A stretch of 64,000 nucleotides of DNA from Luteolibacter sp. Y139 (GCF_038066715.1 NZ_JBBUKT010000001.1:372001-436000); one strand, 5' to 3'. Counted from the stretch's first letter, positions 8,988-17,066 are shown. Notes: a model not told the origin generated them from the letters alone. Made by a program: numbers and translations.

Positions 8988-9013
8988 GCCCCGCCGGTCA
9001 TCCCCGGCGGGGC
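8988..9013 (+). terminator. GC-rich hairpin after the gene at 8299
   Basis: There is a perfect 10-base stem (GCCCCGCCGG paired with CCGGCGGGGC) around a 6-base loop, placed 20 bases after the stop codon at 8965-8967. No run of T follows, so it may be a weak intrinsic terminator or an mRNA-stabilising 3' stem. It lies only 12 bases before the next start codon. Confidence 0.5.
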
Positions 9014-9025
9014 CACTCTCCTCCG

Positions 9026-9529
9026 ATGAAAAGTTTCCTTATTATCTCCGGCCTCGCCCTTTGGACGATCTTCGTGGCGATCACGTCGTCGAAATCCTCC
9101 GATGCCTCCCCAACTGTTGTCACTGGTCAAGAACCGGCCAAGCGCCAGCAAACCTCCGCCAAACTGGCAGAGCGGGACAGCAGCGGTCGCGCGCAAACCA
9201 AGCCTGCCACCGATGCCGAACGCCTCGTGACGGCCCGCGCGATCATCGAATCCGCCGCCCTGCGCTACGAGCCCTCCGCGGTGAAGGATATCCGCCCTTG
9301 GCTGCTCGATACCGACCCGGAAATCCGCCAGGCAGCCCGCGATGGACTGGTCATGCTCGGCGAAAGCGATGCCATCCCTTTCCTCCGCGACGCCGCCAGC
9401 CGCCTGAAGGACCCGGCGGAAATCGCCTCCTTCCACGAGGCTGCCGACCTCCTTTCCCTGCCTGCGTGGTCCGATTCCGAAGAAGCTCGCCGGGCGACGG
9501 CCGAGATCGTCAGCGAAGCCGATCGCTGA
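9026..9529 (+). CDS. Secreted or membrane-anchored HEAT-repeat-like protein
   Basis: This is a 167-residue protein. Residues 1-20 (KSFLIISGLALWTIFVAI) are a signal anchor or uncleaved signal, followed by a polar Ser/Lys/Gln-rich linker to about residue 70. The rest is helical and reads like two HEAT/PBS-type repeats: AVKDIRPWLLDTDPEIRQAA, then DAIPFLRDAASRLKDP. Such repeats mediate protein contacts. I cannot name a function. It is preceded by the hairpin at 8988-9013, and a downstream short hairpin (9538-9551) separates it from the small gene at 9644. Confidence 0.7.
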   Translation: MKSFLIISGLALWTIFVAITSSKSSDASPTVVTGQEPAKRQQTSAKLAERDSSGRAQTKPATDAERLVTARAIIESAALRYEPSAVKDIRPWLLDTDPEIRQAARDGLVMLGESDAIPFLRDAASRLKDPAEIASFHEAADLLSLPAWSDSEEARRATAEIVSEADR

Positions 9530-9643
9530 TTCGATCCTCCGCGATAGCGGAATAGCAGGTCCCGGTCATTGGCGGCAGGATGCCCATGTCCAACGGCGAT
9601 TCCCCCGGATCGCCGCGACATTCCCCCCACATCCCCCCAACAC

Positions 9644-9847
9644 ATGACCCCTGACGATAAGATCGCACGGACAGCCCTTGCTGTCCTTCTCTCCGGCCCC
9701 GTGGCACCTTGTATTCCCGGTTTGGCCGCCAGACGCAGCGTAGCGGTAGCCACGCGCACCCTCTACACGGGTCGCGAAAGCATCACCCTCGAATCCGGCG
9801 GCCTGCCACTGATTCCGCCCTCCGCCCGCCGCGAGGTCCGGATTTAA
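9644..9847 (+). CDS. Small unrecognised protein, copy A of a tandem paralogous pair
   Basis: This is a 67-residue protein read from the ATG at 9644; an in-frame upstream ATG at 9569 adds a Pro/Cys-rich leader that has no counterpart in the neighbour. It shares its layout with the product at 10039: the start M-[ST]-x-x-D-K-I, then A-L-A-x-L-x-S-x-P. The end is S-G-G, a variable stretch, P-x-A-R-[RQ]-E-V-x-I and stop. No signal peptide, membrane segment or Cys pair is conserved. The middle is variable and Arg-rich. A GC-rich terminator-like hairpin (9863-9900) follows. I do not recognise the family; conservation of both ends argues that it is a real protein. Confidence 0.6.
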   Translation: MTPDDKIARTALAVLLSGPVAPCIPGLAARRSVAVATRTLYTGRESITLESGGLPLIPPSARREVRI

Positions 9848-9862
9848 GGCCCCCTCAGTTTC

Positions 9863-9900
9863 GCCCCGCCCCCGGCACCGTCCGGCGGCGGGGCTTCATT
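9863..9900 (+). terminator. Intrinsic terminator-like hairpin after small gene A
   Basis: An 8-base stem (GCCCCGCC with GGCGGGGC, 9863-9870 and 9887-9894) is followed by TTCATT, 15 bases after the stop codon. It would separate small gene A from small gene B. Confidence 0.55.
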
Positions 9901-10038
9901 TTCCGGGGCAAATCCGGCCTTTCCCCCGGGTTCCTTGAACCCACGCGATTACGGAATGTTAGGAACTGCGAAATTTGGCAAAGTGTCCATGTCCTTCAGG
10001 ACGCACACACACCCAAAACCACACACCGTTCCTTCCCC

Positions 10039-10251
10039 ATGAGCACTCAGGATAAGATCACGCAGTTGGCCCTCGCAGCGCTCCGTTCCGCTCCCCGCGC
10101 TGTCACCCCGAAGCCCGCCACCTTCATGCGCCCCTTCGAGAAGCCCCAGGCTCTCGCCATCGTCTCTGGCGCCCATGACTCCCGCTTCGAAAAGTCCGGC
10201 GGCAGCTTCCAAACCGCTTGGCCCTTCGCTCGCCAGGAAGTCTGGATCTGA
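10039..10251 (+). CDS. Small unrecognised protein, copy B of a tandem paralogous pair
   Basis: This is a 70-residue protein from the ATG at 10039 to the TGA at 10249-10251. It matches the product at 9644 at both ends (D-K-I near the start; A-L-A-x-L-x-S-x-P; F-E-K-S-G-G, then P-F-A-R-Q-E-V-W-I at the very C-terminus) and differs in the middle. It is basic overall, without signal peptide or transmembrane helix. The 190-base leader contains a CCTAACA word and a short TTCA-loop hairpin (9991-10002), and the gene is followed by a strong intrinsic terminator at 10283-10340. Its function is unknown. Own leader plus own terminator suggest an independently transcribed short mRNA. Confidence 0.65.
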   Translation: MSTQDKITQLALAALRSAPRAVTPKPATFMRPFEKPQALAIVSGAHDSRFEKSGGSFQTAWPFARQEVWI

Positions 10252-10282
10252 GCCGACACCGCCAGGAGCAGCGACGAAACCG

Positions 10283-10340
10283 AAGACCACAGAGGAGAAT
10301 CCGATGTCATCTGGCGATGATTCTCCTCAGTGGTCTTTCT
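10283..10340 (+). terminator. Strong rho-independent terminator after small gene B
   Basis: A long inverted repeat, AAGACCAC-A-GAGGAGAATC against GATTCTCCTC-A-GTGGTCTT, brackets a loop of about 16 bases and runs into TTTCT. One A-A mismatch interrupts the stem. It lies 31 bases after the stop codon at 10249-10251. The repeat also reads as a terminator from the other side, fitting its place between convergent genes. Confidence 0.85.
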
Positions 10341-10427
10341 CTGTAAGCTCCTGCCTTTCCTCAGGGCCTCTGCACTGAAACCGACCGAAGCCGCGGGAAA
10401 CCCGCCCCGGCTCTTGAAAAAAGCCTT

Positions 10428-10832
10428 TCAGCCGCGGAGTTCGCTGCTTTTCGCCCGGGCCTCTTCCAAGAGGCCCGGCCGCGACTCCAAAAGGTCGGCC
10501 ATGGCGCGGATCACCGCCAGCGTCGGCCGGGAGACATGGTGTTCCATGCCTTCCACATCCCGGTAAATCGTTTCCTCATCGATGCCGAACAGCCGGAGGA
10601 AACGCGTCAGCGTCTCATGGCGCTCGATGATCGCCTTCGCGATCCGGTGCCCTTCCTCGGTGAGGACGGTGCCGCGGTACTTCTCGTGTTTGACCAAGCC
10701 CTCGGTATCGAGCTTGCGCAGCATGTTGGTAACGCTGGCCTGCGAAATGCCGAGGTTCTTCGAGATATCGATCGCGCGGGCATAACCCTTTGACTCGATC
10801 AGATGCAGGATCTGCTCGAGGTAGTCATCCAT
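10428..10832 (-). CDS. mntR: MntR/DtxR-family metal-dependent repressor
   Basis: This is a 134-residue protein from the ATG at 10830-10832. The start DDYLEQILHLIESKGYARA is the normal N-terminus of MntR, and the upstream frame extension is not family-like. Residues 1-65 form the winged helix-turn-helix (ISKNLGISQASVTNMLRKL). Residues 66-134 form the metal-binding and dimerisation domain, with the ligand pattern ERHETLTRFL, then E-x-x-x-R-D-V-E-G-M-E-H-H. Length and pattern fit MntR rather than IdeR, as no SH3 domain is present. No manganese transporter gene is nearby, so its targets are elsewhere. Confidence 0.9.
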   Translation of the reverse strand: MDDYLEQILHLIESKGYARAIDISKNLGISQASVTNMLRKLDTEGLVKHEKYRGTVLTEEGHRIAKAIIERHETLTRFLRLFGIDEETIYRDVEGMEHHVSRPTLAVIRAMADLLESRPGLLEEARAKSSELRG

Positions 10833-10952
10833 GGCGACCGAGCCGCTGGTGCGCTGGGATCTCGCGGGCACGACCCGAGATGAAGGCACAGCGGCAAAAG
10901 AGACAAGGGCATTTCCAGCCCGCACTCTTCCGCATCACCCGCTCCCCTCTTC

Positions 10953-11035
10953 GACCGCGTAGCGGTCAAGGACGGTAGCCATGGACTTCAGTCCATGGAT
11001 GACGACCGCCATGGACCCCTGTCGCATAGCGACAG
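10953..11035. repeat. Cluster of three perfect short hairpins
   Basis: Three perfect palindromes lie in 83 bases: GACCGC-GTA-GCGGTC (10953-10967), CATGGAC-TTCA-GTCCATG (10980-10997) and CTGTCGC-ATA-GCGACAG (11019-11035). The spacers are also related, since a GGACGGTAG or GACGACCG stretch precedes CCATGGAC twice. They sit in the 264-base gap between the MntR start and the end of the GH39 gene. They look like a REP/RIT-type mosaic element or structured RNA. Confidence 0.6.
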
Positions 11036-11096
11036 AGGAACCCTCACCGGCGACGCTGATTCCTCCTGTGCATTCGAGACAAGCACCCCTTGTTCC

Positions 11097-12752
11097 TTAC
11101 CACTCCAACTCCAGCAAGCTCACCCCCTGCCGCGGCAAGGTCAGCATCACCGCCGAAAGCTTCTCTTCTTCAACGAATCGAGGCGCTTCCTCCACCTCCG
11201 CCAACTTGCACGCCTGCTCCAGCGTCGCGATCTGCTCCGCCGTCGGCTGCTGCGGCGAACCCATCGCCTGCCATGCCGTAAAGGAGTTCGAGTGGGTCTC
11301 GTCGATCAGGTGGCGCTTCACCTTAGGCACGCCCTTCGGCGCACCTAACAAATCGACGCGGACTTCAGCATCCGGCCCGCGCAAGTCATCGTCGTGATAG
11401 TGCCATACCAGCACCGTGATCTTCTTGCCTTCCATCGCCGCCAGCGCGGAAACATCCGGCTCTCCACGGACTCCCGTGCGAAGCAGGTCAGGCAAGGACA
11501 CCGCGTGATCGCTGTTCACCGGCAGGCGGAAACCATCCATCTTCGAAAACATCCGGAAGACATTCAGCACCGGCTTGTCGATGCCATTGGTCGCCAGCGT
11601 GCGGAAACCGGCGAAGTACGGCTGGTCCTCGAACTCGAAAGCCCAGGTCACCGCACCTTCCAGATTCACCCCGTGCTTGTCGGCCAAATCCAGCTTCCGC
11701 GGGAAACTCGCCGCCGTGTAGCTGGAATACATCGTCCCATTGCGGTAGGCGAGGTTCGCGCCCTGGCAAGCGGCGCAACCTTCCGGATCCGACTCTCCGA
11801 TGACAATCGGCGTGTCCTTCAATTCGGGATAGCGGGCGATCACCGAAAAGGCAGCGTCAATATCGCGCAGCTGATTCGTGATGCCCATCTGCACGCGTCC
11901 GTTGATGTCCTTCGGCTGGCCCTTCGCATGGAACGAAAGGAAGTCCGTCGGCGTCCCGGTCTCTCCCGTGGCGAGGTTCTTCCCCTTCACACAGTGGTCG
12001 ATGAAGGCCTTCAGGAAATCCCCACCTGCACCACCGGCCAAATCCGGCCCGCCCACCTTAGCCTCGGGAATCGCACGGCGCACCGCACGCACCGCATGGT
12101 CGTGGAGCTTGAAGAACTCTTCACGCGACCCACGCCAGTAGCCGATGTTTGGCTCGTTCCAAGTCTCCCAATACCACTTCAGCACCTCCTCCTTGCCGTA
12201 TTTTTCCAGCGAGTGCTTCGCCCACTGATAGACGAGCTCCTCCCACTTCGCCCAATCCTTCGGCGGATAAGCCCAGCCCGTGTAGATCTCATCATACTTC
12301 GCCGCCGGCGTCCAATGGTGACGATAAGGCTCCGGCTTCACCGACAGCGCCTGCGGCATGAAGCCGATCTGCACATACGGCCGCACCCCATCCTTCAGGT
12401 AGGTGTCGAAGATCCGGTCGACGATGGTCCAGTCATAGACCGGATTGCCCTGCGCGTCCTCCGTATACGCATTGGTGGAGCCCCACTTCAGCGCGGGCGT
12501 GCCATCACCGGTGACCAACAGGCTATGGGCACGGAAGTAAACTTCCTTCGGCCTCATCGAGCCGAGATGCCCTAACAACTCATCCCCGTTCTTCATGTAG
12601 GCGTAGTTCGGCTCGTCCGCGCCGAAGAACCGCCAGATCGGCTTCAGCTCCTTGCCGGGCCGCGCCACGTCGACCGTAATGTTGACGGGAAACGACTCCG
12701 CCGAGGCAAGGGCAGCCGAAAACAACAGGAGGGGGATGGGTTTCAGGGTCAT
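11097..12752 (-). CDS. Secreted GH39-type glycoside hydrolase (beta-xylosidase-like)
   Basis: This is a 551-residue protein with a signal peptide (about 1-18, cleavage near ALASAES). The catalytic (beta/alpha)8 domain contains YWETWNEPN, where Glu200 is the expected acid/base. It also has PIVIGESDPEG, where Glu320 is the expected nucleophile, fitting family GH39 and clan GH-A. The C-terminal part (about 400-551, with ITVLVWHYHDDD) is a beta-sandwich as in GH39 xylosidases. Export to the periplasm or beyond suggests use of xylan-like or other plant or algal polymers. Substrate is not determined by sequence alone. It is followed upstream by a hairpin-containing 102-base gap and the barrel gene at 12855. 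Confidence 0.85.
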   Translation of the reverse strand: MTLKPIPLLLFSAALASAESFPVNITVDVARPGKELKPIWRFFGADEPNYAYMKNGDELLGHLGSMRPKEVYFRAHSLLVTGDGTPALKWGSTNAYTEDAQGNPVYDWTIVDRIFDTYLKDGVRPYVQIGFMPQALSVKPEPYRHHWTPAAKYDEIYTGWAYPPKDWAKWEELVYQWAKHSLEKYGKEEVLKWYWETWNEPNIGYWRGSREEFFKLHDHAVRAVRRAIPEAKVGGPDLAGGAGGDFLKAFIDHCVKGKNLATGETGTPTDFLSFHAKGQPKDINGRVQMGITNQLRDIDAAFSVIARYPELKDTPIVIGESDPEGCAACQGANLAYRNGTMYSSYTAASFPRKLDLADKHGVNLEGAVTWAFEFEDQPYFAGFRTLATNGIDKPVLNVFRMFSKMDGFRLPVNSDHAVSLPDLLRTGVRGEPDVSALAAMEGKKITVLVWHYHDDDLRGPDAEVRVDLLGAPKGVPKVKRHLIDETHSNSFTAWQAMGSPQQPTAEQIATLEQACKLAEVEEAPRFVEEEKLSAVMLTLPRQGVSLLELEW

Positions 12753-12805
12753 GGCGACCAGCGTGGCCGCTCCCCGGAATACCTGCCATCACGTTTCCGA
12801 CACCC

Positions 12806-12838
12806 GCGGCGGAGGAAAGATGCAACTCCCTCCGCCGC
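12806..12838. terminator. GC-rich hairpin between the barrel and GH39 genes
   Basis: A perfect 10-base stem, GCGGCGGAGG against CCTCCGCCGC, has a 13-base loop and lies 17 bases downstream of the barrel gene's stop (minus strand). There is no T-run on that side. It is possibly a terminator or processing stem that separates the two genes. Confidence 0.45.
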
Positions 12839-12854
12839 AGGGCCGGTTTTCCCC

Positions 12855-13631
12855 TTAAAAACGAATTACCAGGCCGAGATTGGGCCCGCTGGTCTCGGTG
12901 TCATACACGAAGCCGCCTTGGTGGTAGTCCACGGAGATCACCCGGTAGGCCAGCGCGATCGAAGTGCTGTCGGTAAGGCGGTAGGCGATGCCCGCGACGG
13001 CCTGCCAATACTCGTCCGAAGAAACGTCGAAGCCGCCGTAAGTGCCATTTGCGAAGACACTCCAGCGATCTCCGAGACGCTGGGTGAAACGCAGACCTAC
13101 GAAGGGATCGATCCACTCCTGCGAACCCGAAGCCGAACGCGTGGTAACCGGAAGGTTCGGCGTGAACAGGTCCACATCCATGTCGATGCTGTTCAAAGCC
13201 CCACCCACGACGAAATCGAGAGAGGTGCTTTCAGATCCATAGATCTCATACCCCACCGACAGCGAGGCCATGACCTGATCCTGGGAAAAGCGCACATAAG
13301 AACTCGCGACCGGATTGGCCGCGGCCGAGATCTTGAGCCAGATCGCATCCACAGTGACCGACCAGCGGTCATAGCGCGCCTCGAAGGCACCACTCAATCC
13401 GCCATCGAGGTTGTCGAGAATGTCATCGAAGGGCACGTCGACGTGAGTCGGAGCGAGACCGGCGACACCGACGTCTCCCTCCAGCCCCATCAAGGGAGCA
13501 TAGAGTGCGGTGGTGAATTCCCAGCCGGAAGCATGGCTGGACGCAGGCATCACATACGGAGCGGAAGCGACCGGTTCGCCGGCTTGGGCAAGTGCGGTCA
13601 GGGCGAGGAGGAAGAAGCCGGGTTTCATCAT
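12855..13631 (-). CDS. Outer-membrane beta-barrel protein
   Basis: This is a 258-residue protein starting at the first of two adjacent ATGs (13629-13631). A signal peptide (about 1-18, FFLLALTALAQAGEP) precedes a sequence of alternating hydrophobic and polar residues. Aromatic strand ends such as RYDRWSVTVDAIWLKISA and DRWSVFANGTYGGFDV are typical, and the C-terminus ends in a Leu-Val-Ile-Arg-Phe barrel signature with terminal Phe. Porin-like or lipid A-deacylase-like barrels of this size have 8-12 strands. The specific role is unknown. The longer frame start at 13694 would put charged residues before the signal peptide and was not used. Confidence 0.75.
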   Translation of the reverse strand: MMKPGFFLLALTALAQAGEPVASAPYVMPASSHASGWEFTTALYAPLMGLEGDVGVAGLAPTHVDVPFDDILDNLDGGLSGAFEARYDRWSVTVDAIWLKISAAANPVASSYVRFSQDQVMASLSVGYEIYGSESTSLDFVVGGALNSIDMDVDLFTPNLPVTTRSASGSQEWIDPFVGLRFTQRLGDRWSVFANGTYGGFDVSSDEYWQAVAGIAYRLTDSTSIALAYRVISVDYHQGGFVYDTETSGPNLGLVIRF

Positions 13632-13675
13632 GGAATAAAATAGGGAGTTCAAAAAAGCGGGTCGAGTTCGTTCAT

Positions 13676-14035
13676 CTAAGCTTTCAGCCAGCAACGGGCC
13701 TCAGCCTCTTGTCCGGTTGAAAAATATTCGATCGGGAAGGGCCGCGACCCTCTGGCGGTGAACATCATCGCCAGCACTTCCCAGCGCACATCGGCGACCA
13801 TCGCCATCTTGTGCACCAGCAGCTCGTTCGCAGTCTGGAAATTGATCGACGCCCACTTGTCGTCCTCGGTCCAACCCTGGAAACGGTCGGCGAGGACCAA
13901 CAGGCAACCACCACCCCATTCCGCAAGGGGCACCGCTGTCTGCCGATGAACTTCCGCGAGTTCGTCCGGGGACAGCTTGCCCGTCACTTCGACGGTGGCG
14001 ATCCCATCGAAGGCGTCGATCAATTCGGCGCTCAT
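13676..14035 (-). CDS. SpoIIAA-like (STAS-fold) protein
   Basis: This is a 119-residue soluble protein. The order beta-alpha (ATVEVTGKLSPDELAEVH), then LLVLADRFQGWTEDDKWASINF, then KMAMVADVRWEVLAMMFTA and IEYFSTGQEAEARCWL fits the SpoIIAA-like family (PF11964). That family has a STAS fold but lacks the phosphorylated Ser of true anti-anti-sigma factors and is of unknown, perhaps lipid-related, function. It lies 44 bases downstream of the barrel gene's start and 24 bases from the sulfatase end, on the same strand. Confidence 0.75.
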   Translation of the reverse strand: MSAELIDAFDGIATVEVTGKLSPDELAEVHRQTAVPLAEWGGGCLLVLADRFQGWTEDDKWASINFQTANELLVHKMAMVADVRWEVLAMMFTARGSRPFPIEYFSTGQEAEARCWLKA

Positions 14036-14059
14036 TGCAGATTCTGATGGAAAAATCGG

Positions 14060-15484
14060 TCAAGGTTCAGCGGTCGCCGGATTCTCGTCGGTCGGAATCG
14101 GCGCGGGACCGAAGATGCCGCTGAAGACCGCCTGCATCGCCGTCTCCATGAAGAGCGGCTTCACGGACTCCTTCGCGAGTTGTTCCGCACGCGCTTGCAG
14201 CACCTTCACCTTCTCCGGCTGCTTGTCGGCCAGGTTGGTCGTCTCGTTCGGATCCTCCGCGAGATTGAAGAGCTCCACGGATGACGGCAGCATGTTGCGC
14301 CACACCAGCTTCCAGTCTCCTTGCCGAATCGCCGCGCGGAAAGGCTCGACGTTGTAGACGACCTCGTCGCGTCCGGACGGCTTTCCTTCGGCAATAGCAG
14401 GCCAAACGTCGATGCCATCGAGCGGCTTGCTCTTCGCGGTCGAAGCACCGGCCACCTCCGCCAGCGTCGGAAGCATGTCCACCACGTGCATCACTTGCTT
14501 CACCTCACCGGCCTGGATATGGCCCGGCCAGTTGGCAAAGGCCGGCACCCGGGTGCCACCTTCATAAAGCGTGCCTTTGCCAGCCTTGAGCGGACCATTG
14601 TCGCAAGGAACTGTCTTCACCTTGCTCTCACCCGTCATCGCGGCGTCACGAGTGCCACCATTGTCGCCGTGGAAAACGATCAGTGTGTCCTTGCGCATCC
14701 CCTTTTTGTCGAGCGCCTCCAGCACCTTCCCGATCTCATCATCCATGCAAGTGATCTGGCCCGCGTAGGCACGCTTGGTTTCGTCGGCGATGTTCTTGTA
14801 GCGATCCAGATACTCTTTCGGCGCCTGATACGGTGCATGCGGCGCGGTGAAGGCGAGGTAAAGGAACAGCGGCTTGGAAGCATCGTGACCGCCGATGAGC
14901 TTCACGGCATCCTTCCCCAGGAGCTGCGTGACGTAGCCCTCTTCCTTCACCGGCTTGTTGTCGCGCTGCCAATCGAGCACGTCATGAGCGGAGTGGGTGA
15001 AGTAATCGATCTCACCGAGAACTGCCCCGTAGTGATAATCGAATCCACGCTGCCGCGGCCAATACTTCTGGTCGGCATGGCCGAGGTGCCACTTGCCAAT
15101 CATCGCGGTGGAATAGCCAGCATCCTTCAATGTCTGCGGTAAGGTATACTCGTCCGTCGCCAGGCCATAGGTCCCCTTGCTCGGGATCACGATCGTCTGC
15201 AGACCGTAGCGGAAGGGGTAGCGCCCCGTCATCAGCGCGGCCCGCGTCGGCGTACACATTGGCTGGACATAGAAGCGCTCGAGCCGCGCTCCCTCCGCAG
15301 CGAGCTTGTCGAGATTCGGCGTCTTGATCTCCTCTGCTCCATGGAAACCCACATCCTTCCAGCCGAGATCATCGGCCACGATGTAGAGGATGTGCGGGGC
15401 AGCCGCGTGAACCTTACAGGAAAGGAAAGCGCACAGAATGCCGAAGAGAAGGGCGGGGAATGACCGGATGCGTGGACTCATCAT
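14060..15484 (-). CDS. Secreted sulfatase with the standard C-T-P-T-R motif
   Basis: This is a 474-residue sulfatase with a signal peptide (about 1-27). Metal ligands are in VADDLGWKDVGFHG. The formylglycine motif is C-T-P-T-R at Cys77, followed by AALMTGRYPFRYGL, and the HGDNGG motif is near residue 255. The canonical C-x-P-x-R lets formylglycine-generating enzyme (FGE) convert Cys77 to the catalytic aldehyde. The length and the KPLFLYLAFTAPH pattern match arylsulfatase B/GalNAc-4-sulfatase-like enzymes, but substrate is unknown. It is divergent from the AraC regulator at 15556 over a 71-base gap, so that regulator is its likely controller. It differs clearly from the C-T-A-G-R enzymes further along. 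Confidence 0.9.
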   Translation of the reverse strand: MMSPRIRSFPALLFGILCAFLSCKVHAAAPHILYIVADDLGWKDVGFHGAEEIKTPNLDKLAAEGARLERFYVQPMCTPTRAALMTGRYPFRYGLQTIVIPSKGTYGLATDEYTLPQTLKDAGYSTAMIGKWHLGHADQKYWPRQRGFDYHYGAVLGEIDYFTHSAHDVLDWQRDNKPVKEEGYVTQLLGKDAVKLIGGHDASKPLFLYLAFTAPHAPYQAPKEYLDRYKNIADETKRAYAGQITCMDDEIGKVLEALDKKGMRKDTLIVFHGDNGGTRDAAMTGESKVKTVPCDNGPLKAGKGTLYEGGTRVPAFANWPGHIQAGEVKQVMHVVDMLPTLAEVAGASTAKSKPLDGIDVWPAIAEGKPSGRDEVVYNVEPFRAAIRQGDWKLVWRNMLPSSVELFNLAEDPNETTNLADKQPEKVKVLQARAEQLAKESVKPLFMETAMQAVFSGIFGPAPIPTDENPATAEP

Positions 15485-15555
15485 GGGGAGAATAGGATTT
15501 CTAATACTGCCAAAAGCGTTCTTTCCCGGCTATCCGTTTTGCGCACAATTCCACC

Positions 15556-16506
15556 GTGGCCCGACTCCCCTCGCCCGCACTTCCCCTCCGCCATTCGCGG
15601 CGCGTCATCACCGAGCCGGATGGCTTCGGCGACGCAGTCTCGGGGATCGAGCTCTCGGTGGACTTCCAACGGCGCCAAGAACGGGCCTCGCAGGTGGAGC
15701 AATTCCAGAGCCCGGCCTGGGCACTCGACTTCGGCGAGGCAAACGTCCGCACCCGGGTCCGCGGCGTGTTGGCCGGCGGCTGGGGATCGTTCTGCTTCGC
15801 CATGGGACCGGGCGAAGCGATCTGGAACGGCGAGGCTGCCGCGCCCGGAACCATCGCCCTGCTGCCTCCCGGAAAAGAAGTGGATGGCCGCACCGCCGCG
15901 GACTACGAGTGGCTCACCGCCGCCGTGCCGGCAGACGTTTGGAACCGCTGCCTCGCCCTCGCTGGACGGCAAGAAGATGGCCCGGACCGGCTCACCGTCT
16001 GTCGCCTTCCCCCATCTGTGGCGGAGCGGATCAAACTCCGCCTCCAGGAATGCCGCGCACTTCTCAAGGGCGCGGCCACCCCATGGCTCATGGATCAGGT
16101 CGCTGAAGCCGTGACCGACTCCTTCACCACCGCCTGCGAACTTTCCGCGGGTGCGGAGCCAGCCACCAGCTCCATGCGGAACCGCGCCCGTCTCGCCCGC
16201 CGCGCCGAGGCATGGATGCGCGATCACCTCGCCGAGCCGGTGCAAGTCCCGGACCTCTGCCTCGCGCTGCATGTCAGCCGCCGCGAACTCGAGTACGCCT
16301 TTCGCTCCGTCTTCGATCAAAGCCCGCGCGATCACCTCGAAACGCTGCGCTTGAACGCCATCCGCCGCTCCCTCCTCCAAGGCGACGGCCACCGCGAAAC
16401 GATCATCGCCATCGCCTACGCTCACGGCATCCACCATCTCGGCCGCTTCTCGGCAAGCTACCGCACGCTCTTCGGCGAGAAGCCGAGCGAGACACGGCGC
16501 AGGTGA
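15556..16506 (+). CDS. AraC-family transcriptional regulator
   Basis: This is a 316-residue protein that begins at a GTG (15556-15558); no ATG is available in frame nearby. The N-terminal 190 residues form a ligand-binding domain with AWALDFGEANVRTRVRG and LLPPGKEVDG, resembling the cupin-like domain of AraC_binding_2 proteins. The C-terminal 100 residues carry the two helix-turn-helix units (VQVPDLCLALHVSRRELEYAF and the conserved SPRDHLETLRLNAIR), then GIHHLGRFSASYRTLFGEKPSET, the hallmark end of AraC/XylS proteins. It is divergent from the sulfatase gene and shares its 71-base promoter region, which suggests control of desulfation or polysaccharide use. Confidence 0.88.
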   Translation: MARLPSPALPLRHSRRVITEPDGFGDAVSGIELSVDFQRRQERASQVEQFQSPAWALDFGEANVRTRVRGVLAGGWGSFCFAMGPGEAIWNGEAAAPGTIALLPPGKEVDGRTAADYEWLTAAVPADVWNRCLALAGRQEDGPDRLTVCRLPPSVAERIKLRLQECRALLKGAATPWLMDQVAEAVTDSFTTACELSAGAEPATSSMRNRARLARRAEAWMRDHLAEPVQVPDLCLALHVSRRELEYAFRSVFDQSPRDHLETLRLNAIRRSLLQGDGHRETIIAIAYAHGIHHLGRFSASYRTLFGEKPSETRRR

Positions 16507-16558
16507 CAGTGCGGGCAACATTGGATCTAACAAAACTGTCCGGCGGCTGATCGGAGTT

Positions 16559-16588
16559 GGTCCCGCCCTCCCCCGGGAGGACGGGACC
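16559..16588. terminator. Hairpin between AraC and the receiver gene
   Basis: The inverted repeat GGTCCCG-C-CCTCC against GGAGG-A-CGGGACC has a short C-rich loop. It sits in the 185-base gap between two convergent genes and could serve both. The stem contains one mismatch and is not followed by a clear T-run. A CTAACA word lies 27 bases before it. Confidence 0.55.
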
Positions 16589-16691
16589 GTCCGGGCGCAA
16601 GAACGGCTTGCTCCGGAAAATCGGGATCGATCAGTTGCCAGTTCAGCGTTGATAAATTTCAGGGCGGAAAGGAATGAATACGACCTTGGGC

Positions 16692-17066
16692 CTAGGCAGC
16701 GTGATCCAGCACGCGCCGCACGGCATCGAGGAACTCGTCCTCATCGAAGGGCTTGTGGAAAATCGCCACCGCACCACCCGCCAGGAAGCGCGCATCGATC
16801 TCGGGATCCGTGGTGGCGCTGATCATGATTAAGCGGGTCTCGGGCGAAAGCGCTCGCAAGCGCTCCTGAACCTGCAGGCCGCTCAAGCCGGACATCATGA
16901 AATCCACCACCACCAGCGGCACCGGATGATCGCAGGCATGCCGGATGAACTCAGCTGGGTTTCCAAACGTGCGTACCACATAGCCCTCCGAGCCGAGCAA
17001 GCGGCCGAGGGATTTCAAAACGGCGGGATCGTCATCCACCACACACATCGCCGGATCGTTCGGCAT
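16692..17066 (-). CDS. Stand-alone receiver (response regulator) domain, copy A
   Basis: From the ATG at 17064-17066 this gives 124 residues, consisting only of a REC domain. The acidic pair is in CVVDDDP, phospho-acceptor Asp55 in LVVVDFMMSGLSG, then the Thr/Ser position (IMISATTD) and the conserved Lys in FHKPFDEDE. No output domain is present. It is the last gene of the kinase, FixJ and receiver cassette and lies 70 bases after the FixJ-like gene, so it is probably in the same operon. It could work as a phosphate sink or act through protein binding. The same gene order occurs at 46960-49886. Confidence 0.88.
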   Translation of the reverse strand: MPNDPAMCVVDDDPAVLKSLGRLLGSEGYVVRTFGNPAEFIRHACDHPVPLVVVDFMMSGLSGLQVQERLRALSPETRLIMISATTDPEIDARFLAGGAVAIFHKPFDEDEFLDAVRRVLDHAA

